A stretch of 64,000 nucleotides of DNA from Geosiphon pyriformis. Its lineage: Eukaryota; Glomeromycota; Glomeromycetes; Archaeosporales; Geosiphonaceae. Made by a program: the position numbers and the translations under genes. Shown here in pieces: positions 35,713-48,227 of this stretch (its first letter is position 1; each line of letters starts with the position of its first letter). Under the pieces are notes generated by a model that worked only from the letters and a program-made list of their open reading frames with translations, made no database searches and was not told the origin of the DNA. Location of the stretch: assembly GCA_016748015.1 (NCBI GenBank), contig JAAOMT010000135.1, positions 802,018-866,017 of the forward strand. The letters run 5' to 3'.

Positions 35713-36489
35713 TTATTTTCTAACCAAAAAAAAATTAAATTTAATATCATGTAAAATTCAATTTATAATTACAATAACAAAAAATATTTTGTTTTTTATT
35801 GTAAAAAATAATTAAATGTTTTAATTAAAAATAATAATACATTAAATATTAGTATTTTAATTATATTTAAGTATTTATTTTCCGAGAAAAAAAAACTTTT
35901 ATATATTAACTATTGTTAATTTAAAGAAAAAACCAATCTAAATAGTACTGTAATTTAATAACAAAATAAAAAAATTAAATATAAATATAAACTTTGATAA
36001 AAATTTATATAAAATATTATTTGTAAAAATAAAAATCAAATAGATCAAAAATTTGCAAAGTATTTCTCTTTTGAAAATGAATTATAAATCTTATAAGTTT
36101 TAATAAATATTCAAATAATCCATTAAGATTTATGGATTTACAAAAGTTTTTTCTTATAAATTAATAGTAAACTTTTTGTTTAATATCATACAATAACAAC
36201 AAAACTTTGAATTAACATATTATTTTCATGAAAAATTTCACACTTTTTTTTATTTTACATAAAATATCTAAGTTTTTAGGTTTTTTATTATTTTTAATTT
36301 TTGAAACAGCATATTTTTTAAGTATAAAAATTACATAAAAGTTTTTTTATATTTTTATCTTTAGACTTTTATATTTATTTATTTATTTTATGTATTTTAG
36401 ACTTTTTTTTTGTCTTTTTTGTATTTTTTTTTACATGATCATTTTTTGCAAAAACAAAAAAGCTTATTTTAGTATTATAAATTAATATT

Positions 36490-38358
36490 TATTCATATTT
36501 TTTTTCAATTTTTCTGGTATTTTTTTTTCTATTAACTCACTTATTTAAATTTTTGGTTTTTTTTTTAAAAATTACAGAATTCTATTGATGTTTTTATTTT
36601 ATTTTATTAATAATAACTGTCTTTAATTTTTGTGTTTTAGCCAAAAAATTTTACAAAAAACATAAAATTCTAAAATAAAAGTTTGATTATTATTAAAAAT
36701 AAACAAAAGTTTTTTGGTATTTATCTTATAAAAAAAAACAATTTACATACTGACAATAATTTTTTATATGGTTATTATAAGTTGGCAATAATTTTAATTT
36801 TTATTATCATATTGTATATAATTTTTTACTTATTTATAACAAAATATAAAACCAAATATAATATCTTATTAACTAAAAAAAAGGAATTGCAATTAGCTTA
36901 TATGCATTTTATACAATGATTAATAGAGAATTGAGACTACTGGTTTTAATATACTGTAACAAAAAACCAAAAGATTATAAACAGGCAATTTTTACAACAT
37001 TAATAAAGTCTGTTTTTGCTTTATTTATAAAATTTTTGTATTTTAGATCTGAATTTTTATTACATTTAATTTTTTGATGACCAAACTAAAAATGCATTAA
37101 TAAAAAAATTAAGACTAAAAATGCATTAATAAAAAATTATAAGAATAAAAAAAATTATATACATAAAAAAAGTAATCACAAAATTTTTCTTTATCTGCTT
37201 AAAAATAGTTTTTACTATTACATGTCAAAGCATAATTGTTATATTTATACAAAAATAAAAAAACCAACAAATTTTGTACTGAAAACTTTAACTAATTGCA
37301 AAGAACAAACTTATCTACGTTTTTTTCAGAATTTGTGTTACTATTAAAATTCTGTAATAAAACTTTTGTCTTTTGATTTTCTTCTTGAATTAGATTTTTA
37401 ATGTTTGCAGTACTATTGGCTCAACATTGTATACCAAGATTCTTAATACTTTTATTTCCTAAAATTTCAATGGCCTCCAAAAATCCGGCCAATAAATCAT
37501 TTAAATAACTTTTTTTTTTAACTATATTGCTCATAAGACTACAAAGCCATTCATATTTTTGTTGGAATAAAAGCTCCTTTCTTTGAAAAAGATCAATAAC
37601 CTTTCAATACAAAGAACTGTATAAAAGAATTCAAAAAATTAAATATTTTACCAATAAATCAAAGGAAAGTTAAATAGGAAAGACCTTACTTAATGAAGGC
37701 TGCTGTGTCGTCCATTTGAACGGCTTTAATCTGCTCAAGGACCTTTTCATACGGCCGATTGAGCAAATCATCACTCCCTGACGCCTGATTCTCTTCCTGC
37801 TCGTCTAAGCTGCTTTTATCAGCTTCTGTTGCCTCAATCCGAGGCTTCTTTGCGCTCTTTTTTTCAATTTAAAGATGAAAGATTGATTGAGAGTTGAAAA
37901 AGAATACCTCCCAATCCAACTCCTTACCTGTAATTTTGCGCTTTGACGTTCCTTCCTCAATTTTATTTTTCGGCTGAAATTTCACAATTGAGTATTTCAG
38001 CGAGAAGGCGTGCAAATATTACTTTGTGAGCAAGGAACTACATCACGCGATGTCATTTTAGCAAGAGGAAAAAACACTAACCAATTTTTTTTCAAATGCC
38101 TTCAGTTTCAGGACCATTTAATCAAGTGCCTGATATCGCTTGACAAGGCATTATGAGAACCCTTCATCGAATTCGTTTGGCTATAAATCATATCCCATTT
38201 TGAAATACTCCCCCATCTGGAGATGGGTCGCTTCCAGTATTCTGTATTATGTTTGTTAACGAATGAAGAAAATACAAAAAATAGATAAATAATAATAAGT
38301 AATTACGAGGGCATTTGAGCCTCTTGACCATGTAAGTTGTTAGTTCCAAGCAAGACAT
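36490..38358 (-). pseudogene. Decayed second copy of the unknown nine-exon gene
   Basis: This is the mate of 3965-6070. Exons 1 to 4 (about 37690-38358) are nearly unchanged, with a few transitions such as AGAGTC to AGAATC. Exons 5 to 9 (36490-37690) are progressively destroyed by C-to-T and G-to-A changes, so no full protein can be made. A 5' fragment could still be transcribed from the intact TATA-like box. Confidence 0.85.
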
Positions 38359-38518
38359 TGAAAGCTGGTGATAGAAGGATGCGTATGTAAGACGAGGTAT
38401 TAGCGTTGCAATGTCAGGCAAAAAACAAAAAATGTAAATGTGTTTTAAAAAATTGCGTCTTGTGATTTATATGATAGCTTTTATATAGGGATTTGGAAGT
38501 ACGAAAACAAACGCGTGT

Positions 38519-38725
38519 ATGAAGAGATTTTTTCGTGTCATCCAATCACGCATGTGGCCACTACTTTACCTAAGTTATTACAAGGGTCCTATTTGTACCA
38601 ATCCCGATGGCTGTTTTGGCTATGTAAAACCATCTAAAAATAGCTTGACTGTCAAGTACACATACGGTCCAAGAAGTTCAAATGCTCTTTCAGGACTTTC
38701 GCAACTGAAGTTCCCTTTAAAATAA
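38519..38725 (+). CDS. Second copy of the 68-residue small ORF
   Basis: Identical in translation to the frame at 3598-3804, within the nearly unmutated end of the inverted mate. Its coding status is as doubtful as that of the first copy. Confidence 0.25.
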   Translation: MKRFFRVIQSRMWPLLYLSYYKGPICTNPDGCFGYVKPSKNSLTVKYTYGPRSSNALSGLSQLKFPLK

Positions 38726-39265
38726 TGTTATATTAAAGAACGGTTCTCTCAACAAGTGGCTGTCAAAATATACTGTCAAAATCACCAAAATGGGGTTGGC
38801 ACACTCATAATTTGTTGAAGAAATCCTAAGGCCAATTAGAGTATACAAATGCAAAAGTCGTGTACTGAACTATCGGAGAATTTATCATTTGATAAAGTCG
38901 TTACAGAAATAAAAAAAACTCAAACTCCCCAATAGTTATTGAACCGAAATTTCCTATATTTAATAAATCCATTTCTAAAATGAACATTTTTCTTATGAGA
39001 ATACCTGCTAAAGGCTGAGGAAGGACTTTTTTTTAATTGATGTTTAACTAAAGGGACTCTTGGCCAGCTCTTATCCTGTCCCAAGAGCATCAGCTCTCAT
39101 CCTGGCGATTCATCCATCATCATTGCTTGAAGTTCGGTTTTGTTGAGAATAACTTTTTATCGTTATTGTTTTCGTGATAGATCGAAGTTAAACGTTCAAG
39201 TAACGATTTCCAAGCCTACTGGGAAGACATAATACACGAACGAAAGAAGGTTAGTCAAGTCCTAT

Positions 39266-40179
39266 GGTACAAACCATTTATAGTCATCAAACAATTTATA
39301 TAATTTTAAATTGTATCTAGTCTTCCAATTTTAATAATATTAAAAAACTAAACCGTAAATATGATAGATTAAGTTCTTCTCTTTCACATTTACGGTTTAC
39401 TTTTTTGAATTATATTATATTTTATAAAGTTATTAAAGTTTAAAATTAGCCACTTTTATTATTAATCTTTAATTTTCGGATGCCGATCAATCAGATTTTA
39501 GCCAATCAGCAATCATTAAAGTCACGTTACCACGTGATAAATCATCATAGTATTATCATTTTCAGAAAGACTTTCAATTAATATTAATCTAAAGATATAG
39601 TATCTTTTGGTTTGTGTGTTTTTTGCTGGTGATATGGCACCATTAACCATAAATATTCTATTTACACCATTATCATATTTAGTTGTCATTATTGGGACAG
39701 AAATTCAGATATCAATATTGTTTATATTAAGTGTTAAAAGAATTGTAAAAGTATTATGAATAATTATTAGAGAATTAGGAATGTTATTTGCACTCTATTT
39801 GTAACCTTGTATTCCTCTTGATAAACATTGAGAACAACTGGCTTTGGTGCTAAAAGCAGCAGATTTAAGGCAAGAATTGGAATAACTGTGACATAATTGG
39901 CTGTCAGCCCAAAAATAATACTATAAGCAAAATATTTGGTATTAAGAGACATTGTAAAAGATTAATCACTTGTCTCAACTCTTATACCTTGAAACAAGAA
40001 TGTGACTCAAAATTTATGAAAAAAATTAATGCAATTAATTTTTTAATAAATAGACTTTGCAGTAAATTATAGATGGGTTACTTTTTTTTAAAGCATCATA
40101 TATACAACATATGTTTTTTAATGACTGATGTTTTAAACACTTCTTTTTCATAAAATTTTAGAAATAGATTGTGTTCTAT
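39266..40179. other. Unique AT-rich spacer
   Basis: It lies between the duplication end and a solo LTR. Two small hydrophobic frames face each other here (plus strand from 39634 with about 42 codons, minus strand 39767-39952), but neither has a recognisable motif. It also has CCAAT-like and ACGTGATAA-like motifs near 39490-39545. I do not call a gene. Confidence 0.4.
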
Positions 40180-40999
40180 TGTTATTCATAGAAGATAGGA
40201 ATCATAGTAGTATATATTAGCCAATCAAAAGTAGACATAGTAAAATAAAAAATTCTAGAATTCTTCTTAGAAAAATTACAGAATTCTAGGAATTACAGGA
40301 TTCTTATATGAGGAATTCCAGAATTCTTGACAGAAAAAATAAAAGAATTGAGGAATCTCAAATATATATATAACAGTAATATTAGAAACAGAAAAAACAG
40401 ATTTTTCAGTTTAGATTTCATTTAAGCAATCTTCTAATTTACAAATATCAATAAATAATTATTTGTTATATCAATTCATTCTTTACTATCAACATAAAAT
40501 GTTGATAGTAACTGATACTTAACCATACTAGAACAATAGCTCTTGATTATAGCTATTGACAGGATATTAACATTCATTGTCTTGGCTTATTTCTTTATTT
40601 TTTTTTATTTTTTATTTTTTTTTGTTATTTCTTGTTGTTGACTAATTGATTAAAAATTAAAGCACTGAGTTATTAACATCAAGAATTGTTTGGTAAAAGA
40701 CTCTTGCAAGTGAGTAAAACACATAAAAAATATGAATTGCTTATCAAAGAATTGCTGACCACCAAACCAAGAAAAAAATTAATGGAATTGCAATTCCAGA
40801 AGACTACTGAAAACAATTATTAAATCTCTGTTCATTATACAAAGAACTCAACCTAAATCTTCAGACAACCTAAACTTTCAGACAACTTAAATCTTTAAAT
40901 AACCAAAACCTTCAGATACTAACATTATTATATCAGCTATTGAGCACCAAATTATGAGTTTATTATTTGTTTTAAGACTTTAAATAATCATCTATAATA
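40180..40999 (+). repeat. Solo LTR, old copy of the window's Gypsy LTR family
   Basis: This 820-bp element starts TGTTATTCATAG and ends ATAATA. It aligns along its whole length to 60107-61005 and to the reverse complement of 56901-57738. Shared landmarks are the AATTCTGGAATTCC-type palindrome cluster, GTTGATAGTAA, TAGCTATTGACA and GAGCACCAA. The flanks CTAT (40176-40179) and CTGT (41000-41003) look like a 4-bp target duplication with one transition. Confidence 0.8.
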
Positions 41000-41003
41000 C
41001 TGT

Positions 41004-42547
41004 TTGATAAGAGAAATAATTAAAAGCTTAAAAATGTAAAGCATAAAAGTAGTATTTATGATTAAAAATTAACTTAATCAGGTCTAAAAAAAAAGAACCC
41101 ATAAATTGTTTTTGCAATCTATAAAAGATAAAAAACATTAAGCAACTTTGAAAATTTTAACCAGTATCATTTTTATTATAATGTGAATACTTACTTTGAA
41201 TTCACAAATAACTTTTCAATAACTATAATATTGTATTTTAAAGAATTACTTGAATTTAAAAGATATACAAAATCCTCTGTAATAAAGGTTTCTAATTAAA
41301 TTTAATATTTGAATAATTAATTATACCAAAGAGAAATATAATAACTAAAATACCTATTATGTATTTGACCAAATTATAATCTAGTTTTAGAATTGGTTTT
41401 CTAGGCTGTAAAAGAAATTTCAATTGTTGAATATTTTAACAACTTATTAGAATATGATATATAATAGCTTATTATAGTAATCAAAAAACTTATATCAGTT
41501 GGTATTAATTTAGGGAAATCAGATTGGAATTGAAAGATTTTTGGCTTTATCTTGATTAAAAGAACTGAAGTTGTCTTAAAGTCTATAATCTTGAATAGTT
41601 CTTTTTTGTTAGTATTGTATATTTTCTAACAAGTTCATTTTAATGCAAAAAATGTATAAAATATAATAGTTCAAGTAGATAAAACCCAGATTTTTTTGTA
41701 AAGGTCTAATAAACTTTTCACTTATAAGAATTTAGCATCTTTGAAAATATGTAAATTATTATTAAAATACATGACATTTTCGAAATCAATTGCAAGTCCT
41801 AATTGAATTCATAAATAAATAATATTCTTTTCAAATTTTTTACTAATGTAATATAGAAAACATATATCAAATATTAAGTAACTAATAGAAAAGAAGTGTA
41901 TAATACCAATCTTAATAATATTTAAGAATCTTGGCTTTTTGATTATATCATAATATTCTGGATATTCTTCTTTGAATGGTAAATCTATAAATAATTTGGC
42001 ATATTATCGATCACTAAATATGAAAATGAGAGATTATAATTAGGCTATAATACTAAAATTGAAATTTATCTCAAATATTCTTATCTACTATCTTTTTGAT
42101 CAATAATCATTTGCAATAAATCTTTTATTAGCTTTAAGAGATCGGCTTCAATTTGAAAATCAGGTTTTTTTGAATTGGTTGTTTAATTGTCAATGTTAGA
42201 TTTTTTTGCCCAAATTTCTTGTTATAAGTCAAAAAATTTTTTGTAGTAACTATTTTTATTGATGTTACCTGAATTTTCAGCTCAAATAATCTCCCCAATC
42301 CCAATAAAAAATTTTTTTTGATGAATGCTAAAAGAGCTTTTTTTGATTGCTTCTTATTCAGAACTACAAAACAAAAATTAAAGTTTAAATTAGAACCAAA
42401 GAGATTTAAAGAATAGATATATATCTGAATTAAAAACATTATTTTTATTATAATACAATTTTATTGTACAACATTACACAGTTTAAATTCTTTAATTCTG
42501 TCCAAGCACCAATTACACACTAGATTAATATTAAATTACATAAAAAA
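41004..42547. other. AT-rich region without recognised genes
   Basis: Contains a 101-codon minus-strand open frame (42134-42439) rich in Lys, Phe, Ile and Leu that I cannot assign. It may be decayed transposon sequence. Nothing else is seen. Confidence 0.4.
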
Positions 42548-44650
42548 ATGCCACTTTATTCTAAAGGAAAAAAAAAGCTAAAGATCAAGTTAGAAATACA
42601 AAAGAATCATATAAAAAAACACATCATACCACTTTAATAAATGATCATGATATTGAAGTAAATAAATTTAACAGACTGGATGTTAGTAATAGAGAGTAAA
42701 ACAACAATAATAATAGTAAATGAGATGATACAGAAGATATAGAAGCTGTAATTAAAATAAAAAAACTCAGTTTAGTATAGAAAAATAACAATTATCTAAA
42801 AAAAAAAGTAAGGCCCTTACATGACAAAAAAAACACCAAAGTTAACCTATTATGATAAATATGAACAAATAATTTGTTCACCATAGCAGCAGCCAGAACT
42901 AAAAAAATTATCATTTTCTTTAATATTAGTGATGCTCAAATTACAGATTTACAATAGTCTGAATCTAATTAATCTTTAAGCAATTCAGAAAGTGAGGTTA
43001 ATCCATATGCTAATTAAATAAAAAAAGAGCAAAAGTTAAAAGAACATTTAGAAAAACAATATGTTCAGTTAACTGTTTTCGAATATAATCAAAAAAGAAC
43101 TATTTTTGAATATCTTACCTTGTTAAATAATAATAATGGACATGAAAAAATTAATGCCAGTTTGAAAATTGTCCAAAAAGTTTTTATTGATGGTAGTATA
43201 TAGAAAGCATAAAAAATTTGATATTTTGCAAAGTATTGGTTGCTTAATAATAAGTTTCTAACATTAAAACATAGAAAACACCAAAAAACAATTAGAATAA
43301 TTAATGATAAAGACATTGCAGAAAGATGTTATATTTGGATTAGAAACCAAAACTTTAATGTCATTCCAGCCATATTTAAAAAATTCATTGAGCATGAATT
43401 GTTTTCTAATATTAAAATAATAATAAAAAAAACTATTAGTCTTATGACTGTAGTAAGATGGCTCAAAATTCTTGGTTATTTATTCTAACAACATCATCAA
43501 GGCTTATATTATAATGAACATAAAAAAAATAATGTCTTACAATCTTGAAAAAAATTTTTAGAAAAAATATTTGAGCATGAAAAATATATAAAAGTGAATT
43601 TATGGATTAAATACATCCTAACTTACTTAATAAAGAGAAAAAAAGAGTTTTTGTAGTTCATAATGAATGTATTTTTTATTCAAATAAAAACAAACATGGC
43701 ATATGAACTGAACATGAAAATTTGCCACTAAGAAAAAAAGGAAATGGAAGATCAATTATGGTTAGTAAATTTTTAACTGAAATTGATGGATGTTTATATT
43801 TACAACAAAATAATATAAAAAACTATTTTAATATACCAGAAAAGGCACAATGCTATTTGCAACCTGATATAAATCAAGATAATTATTGGACAGCAAACCA
43901 TTTTTTTAAACAAATTAAATATAAAGCAATTCCAATTTTTGAGAAATTATATTCAGATTGTACAGCTGTATTTGCTTTTAATAATAGCTCTAAGCATACA
44001 GTATTTAGTAAAGATGTTTTAATTGCAAACAAGATAAATTTAAGTCCAGGTAAAAAGCAATCATTAATGTAAGATACTTCTTTTGAATTAAATAATTAAT
44101 TACAATTGATGATCTTTCTGAAACATATTCAGATAAAAAACTTTGAGAATTGCTTAAAAGAATTAAACAAGTATTAATAAAATGAAAAAAATGGCCATCA
44201 AAAGAATTAGTATTAGAATACCAAAAATGCAAAAAAAAAATCAAAGATTCTTCAAAAATTTCTTGTTGTGCACATTGAGTAATATCTTTGAAATTCGATT
44301 TTCTTGCTCAAAAAAATACAATTGAAGAATTAATCAAAAATATGAGACATGAGTGCATTTTTTTTCCAAAATTTTATTGTGAATTAAATTTTATTAAAAG
44401 ATATTAGAAAGCTGCTAAAAGATATGCACATAACAAATGTGATTATTCATGAAAAAAATTATAAAGAACAGTATCTAAAAGTCTTGAATCAGTATCTTTA
44501 ATAACTATTAAACAATTTTCAAGAAAATATTGGTGTTATATAAATCTTTATAGAAAAGATTTTAGTGGAAAATTAGTAAATCTTATAGAAAAATTCCAGA
44601 TAATATTCTTAAAGAATTAGACAAATTAAATAATATTCAAACTTTGTAAT
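42548..44650 (+). pseudogene. Dead IS630/Tc1-mariner-like DDE transposase
   Basis: Fragments in order resemble the DDE transposases abundant in fungal repeats. The N-terminus is basic (MPLYSKGKKK), followed by a helix-turn-helix stretch (43240-43488, ISLMTVVRWLKILGY), then the catalytic core in pieces: TEIDGCLYLQQNN (about 43777), DCTAVFAFNNSSKHTVF (43950-44010) and CELNFIKRYxKAAKRY (about 44380). The expected catalytic Asp in VFAFDNSS is Asn here and the Glu after LNFI is Lys. Both are one G-to-A change. Many stops interrupt the frame. DNA-binding and strand-transfer functions are inferred from the family. Confidence 0.75.
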
Positions 44651-44829
44651 ACTGTATTTGGTTTTATATTATATAAAATTTACTAAAATTTTATTTTTTA
44701 TTATAAATAATATATTAAAAACACATATATTATAACCAATAAAATTTAATTATATAAATAAAAACATGTAAAGATTATCATTTAAAATTTCGGACTGATC
44801 TATATTTTTGATGATTATAAATGGTTTGC

Positions 44830-46215
44830 ATCATATATATACTGCTCTGCCTTAAATGTTATTTCTAAATTAGCTATTTTTTATAAAAAGTCTAAAATAG
44901 ATGTGATTATAAGAAAAAAAAAATTTTGGACAATATTTTAAGTATTTAGCATTAACAATTAGTTATAACAAAATGTTGAGTATAGTTAAGGATTTGTCAA
45001 ATGACAAAGCCACTAATTTATCTAATATTATTAATGAACTTTAAAAACATTACAACAAATTTGTGTTAATATTATTATTAAATTTGTTGAATTGTTGTGT
45101 TTTATGTAAGTCAGTTTCTTAGTTTTAAAAGAAGGCTTGGATGTTAATAATTTTTAAACTATATGAATAAAAAAAGGGTTTTGATCAACACTAAATTTAT
45201 TGTTTTAATTAAAATATATCAGAAAATTTTATTTAAAATTTTTTTAGACAGAAATTTTTTGGCTTGCAGCAAATTTGAAGTGTTTTATGATAACAATTTT
45301 TATTTTTAAGAGATATATCAATTCAGTTTCTGATTTTTGTAGTGGATTTAGTAATAAAAATATGTTTAAAAAAAATTATAAGATTTAACTGGTCTTATAA
45401 AATATATATAAAGCATAAAATTCTGTTAATTAGTTATATTTAAAAAACAGTTTGGTTAAAATTAAGATTTATAAAAGATTTTTTGGATTTTTTGGAAATA
45501 TTTACCAATTAAATTATATTAGATTTTAAATTAACAAATAAATATAAAATATAGAATAGTTTAGAATTGTTTTAATAATTTTTTTTTGTATAAAGTAAAA
45601 AAACATAAAAATTTATATAAATATTATATTAATATTAAGTTTATAGCCAAAACAGATAAGATTAAAAACTAAATTGGTTTAATTTTTTATTTAATAATTA
45701 AAGCTTTTAATAACATAATTTGGATAAAAAATAATTAAACTGCTATTTAGTATATTTTAAATATTATAAATATGTTTTTTATAATTAATAATATTTTAAT
45801 AAACAATAAAAAAACAGTAATTATTTTTATTAATCAAAAAATTAAGTATGTGTTTTTATTAATTAATAATCTGTCAATTTTTATTGTAAAAAAAATATAT
45901 AAATACTTAGGTATTTTTTTGTTAATAAATAATTTGTTTAAATTTAGTTTATTAAAAACTTATTTTAATATCAAGTTTTTTGTAAATATAATTCTAAAAA
46001 AAATTATATTAAAAAAATAATTTTATTATTTAATTTTTGTAATATTATAATTAATTATTAATTACAAAATTTAGTTTAATTTTGTTTTTAAAAGTATATA
46101 TAAATAAAATACTTTGATCAAAAAAATATAAAAATAAAAATAAATTTATTAAGAAAATTTTCAAGTAAAATTATTTATTATTTTTTTTTGTATAATTTAA
46201 AATTTTTTAAACAAA
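44830..46215 (+). pseudogene. Hypermutated LINE fragment (reverse transcriptase region)
   Basis: Aligns colinearly to 49600-51055 of the neighbouring LINE after C-to-T and G-to-A changes. For instance, 44990-45120 follows 49770-49890. The 82-codon open frame at 45772-46020 translates to the decayed version of the RT region NNNKTVVIPINCQ... YLGIFLSSDGLSKFS. It ends abruptly where the younger LINE starts. Confidence 0.85.
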
Positions 46216-46360
46216 TACAGTGAACTCTCTAAAAAAATCTTTCTCTTGTCAATTCTCTAACTACAACAAGAGCAAAAGATAATTTTGAAGAAATCGTTTT
46301 TCTTTTTCCCTTTCCCCTCAATCCCTATTAATTATTTCTTCTAACTTACCTTTATTTGTT

Positions 46361-48045
46361 GTGATGGAACTGGTGGGCTCATCTGCTGGTGGTTCTGGTT
46401 CGGATTCAGCTGGTTTAGGGACCCGCCAGAGTGCTAAAAACAAGCGTGTTGATACAGTTTATGCCCATAGTGCATCCTACAAGAAGCCTAAAAAGCCTGC
46501 AGCTAGTGTTTCAGTCAAGTCATCCACTGGTCCTTTATATTTAAAAGATTTGGGTGGTAATGATAGTAAGCCAGCGGCATCCTGGGGAAGCAGAGTGGAT
46601 AGTGTTTCTGGTAATGTAAGTGGTCATTTGGATGTCAAGAATTTGGAGAACTTAGTTGCTGAGAAGACAAGCTATGTTGATTCAGGTGAGAATGACGAAA
46701 TGAACAAGACTATGCTGCATAGGACTCGCATTCGGACATATGTGTTGAAACAATCTCTTAAGGCACCTCTATTTGCTACTATGAACAACAATGACAACAA
46801 TTCCGTGTTGCCACCTCCTAAAATCAATAGGTCTAATCAGCTGCCCTCTTCTAAATCATGTGTTTTTAAGAGTTGGAGTTTTGGGCCAGTGAAATTGTTT
46901 GCTCTGGATGTGAATTTGTTAGCTATTCCTAGCAGGACTAATAGTGATAAGTTTATTTCAATCAAAAATTTTTTTTACAAAATTGATGGTTTTGGAGGAG
47001 CTTCAACTCCTTCAAAATTTCCTGGTGTTATCCGTTCAACTTTCACAAGTGAGTCTAGTTTGATCAAGGCCAGAGAAATGGCAGTTCATGAGAAAATTGT
47101 TGTCAATGGTAATCTCAAAAAAGCAAACATTCATTCGAATCGGGAAGTGATCATTAAGGAGATCCCAGTTGATTTTCCAAAGTTGGCTGTGGAATCAGTT
47201 TTTTCTAAATTTGGCAGGATTGTTTTCATCAGAATGCAGTTGATTGGTCTTTAACAAAAAGTCCTGATTGAATTTGAGTCATCAAAAGTTGCCAGTTTGG
47301 TTGCATCTAAATGGTCGGTTCTTGTGGGAAAGAATTTGGTGTGTGTGGTATTGGTGGTTAGTAATAAACAAACATGGTATCAAGAGATCAGCATCAGGCA
47401 TTGCTTTATACTCTTCTAGTTGGCACCACTGCTCATGATTTTTCTGGTCTGTTGGATTTGTATAGTGGGAAGACCTGTGTTATTGGCCATAATCCAGTTA
47501 CGTATGTTTGAGATAGGTGTGCTGTTATTTGTTTTGCTGATGAAGCTTCCAAGTTGACTGTTTTTGGTTCGGTTCTGGGCTGGTCTTTTTCTGGCTTGCT
47601 GCACTGTATGCAATCTGTGTGGTCATACTAGTGGAGTGTGTTTAGTAAGTGAGAATTCTGGTAGCCATGAGAAAAAAGTGGTGACCAATCTGGATCGTGT
47701 TTGTTTGGCCAGTATTTATAAGAAGAAGCAGGCACCTGTTACTCGTCCAGTCTCTTTTGGTGAGAGAACTTGGGCATTGGTGGTTGGTGCTCCTTCAGTG
47801 TGTAGTTCTCATAGTGATGGTTTAATTCTTGGTTCCAACAAAGTTGGTAAACCTCTCCCTTCTGTTGTGAATGATTTGAAAAAGCATTTGGTAAATATTG
47901 AAAGCAGTCTCGTCAGTCTCGTGGGACAAATTGGTAAGTTGGCTAAGAGGTTGGATTCACTCGTGCCAGCAGTTTCCCAGCCTAGCCCTGGATGTCAGCT
48001 GCTAGTAACACCCCATTGCAGAATCAAGGAGAGGATATAGTGATG
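46361..48045 (+). pseudogene. LINE ORF1 (nucleic-acid-binding protein), broken
   Basis: The frame begins at MMELVGSSAGG, has a Ser/Lys-rich basic start and an RRM-like segment near 47140-47240 (KEIPVDFPKLAVESVFSKFG, then RIVFIRMQL). It is interrupted by TAA at 47252-47254 and by frame changes. A zinc-knuckle-like CxxCxHxxxxC (CNLCGHTSGVC) lies near 47596-47640. ORF1 proteins of LINEs coat their RNA (family knowledge). Confidence 0.65.
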
Positions 48046-48227
48046 GGAGTGGGTTTGGGTGATGCCACTGGTAACAAGACTGCTGCCGTTGTGGGTTCAA
48101 CTGCCTCACCTGAGGTTGTGAAATTGGAGACCATGTTGGAGGGTCTTGCTGCTTCAGTTATGAGCTTATTAACATGCTTGGATGGTTTGGCTTTGACAGG
48201 TGATGTTCCTCTTCTACCTCTTTCTTA

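Larger units (their letters stand above)
34140..39265. repeat. Inverted, partly hypermutated mate of 2226-7190 plus FKS1 5' end
   Basis: The right part (37690-39265) is nearly identical to the reverse complement of 2226-4650. The middle (about 37380-37690) shows moderate and the left part (34140-37380) extreme AT conversion. Colinear landmarks: 38519-38725 with 2764-2970; 38188-38421 with 3902-4135; 36690-36920 with 5570-5766 (reverse); 36200-36450 with 6121-6400; 35715-36000 with about 6570-6870; 34690-34985 with about 6890-7190; 34140-34643 with 9955-10490. The 2.7 kb between 7190 and 9940 has no counterpart. Confidence 0.9.

Noticed and set aside
36683-36919. Small hydrophobic membrane protein
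   Set aside because: It is the mutated reverse strand of an exon in the decayed duplicate and matches the reverse strand of 5570-5766 after transitions.
39634-39952. Pair of small hydrophobic genes
   Set aside because: No motif, no splice support and an AT-rich context where hydrophobic frames arise by chance.
45772-46020. Small lysine/isoleucine-rich gene
   Set aside because: It is an open remnant of a hypermutated LINE reverse transcriptase, shown by alignment with the neighbouring LINE.
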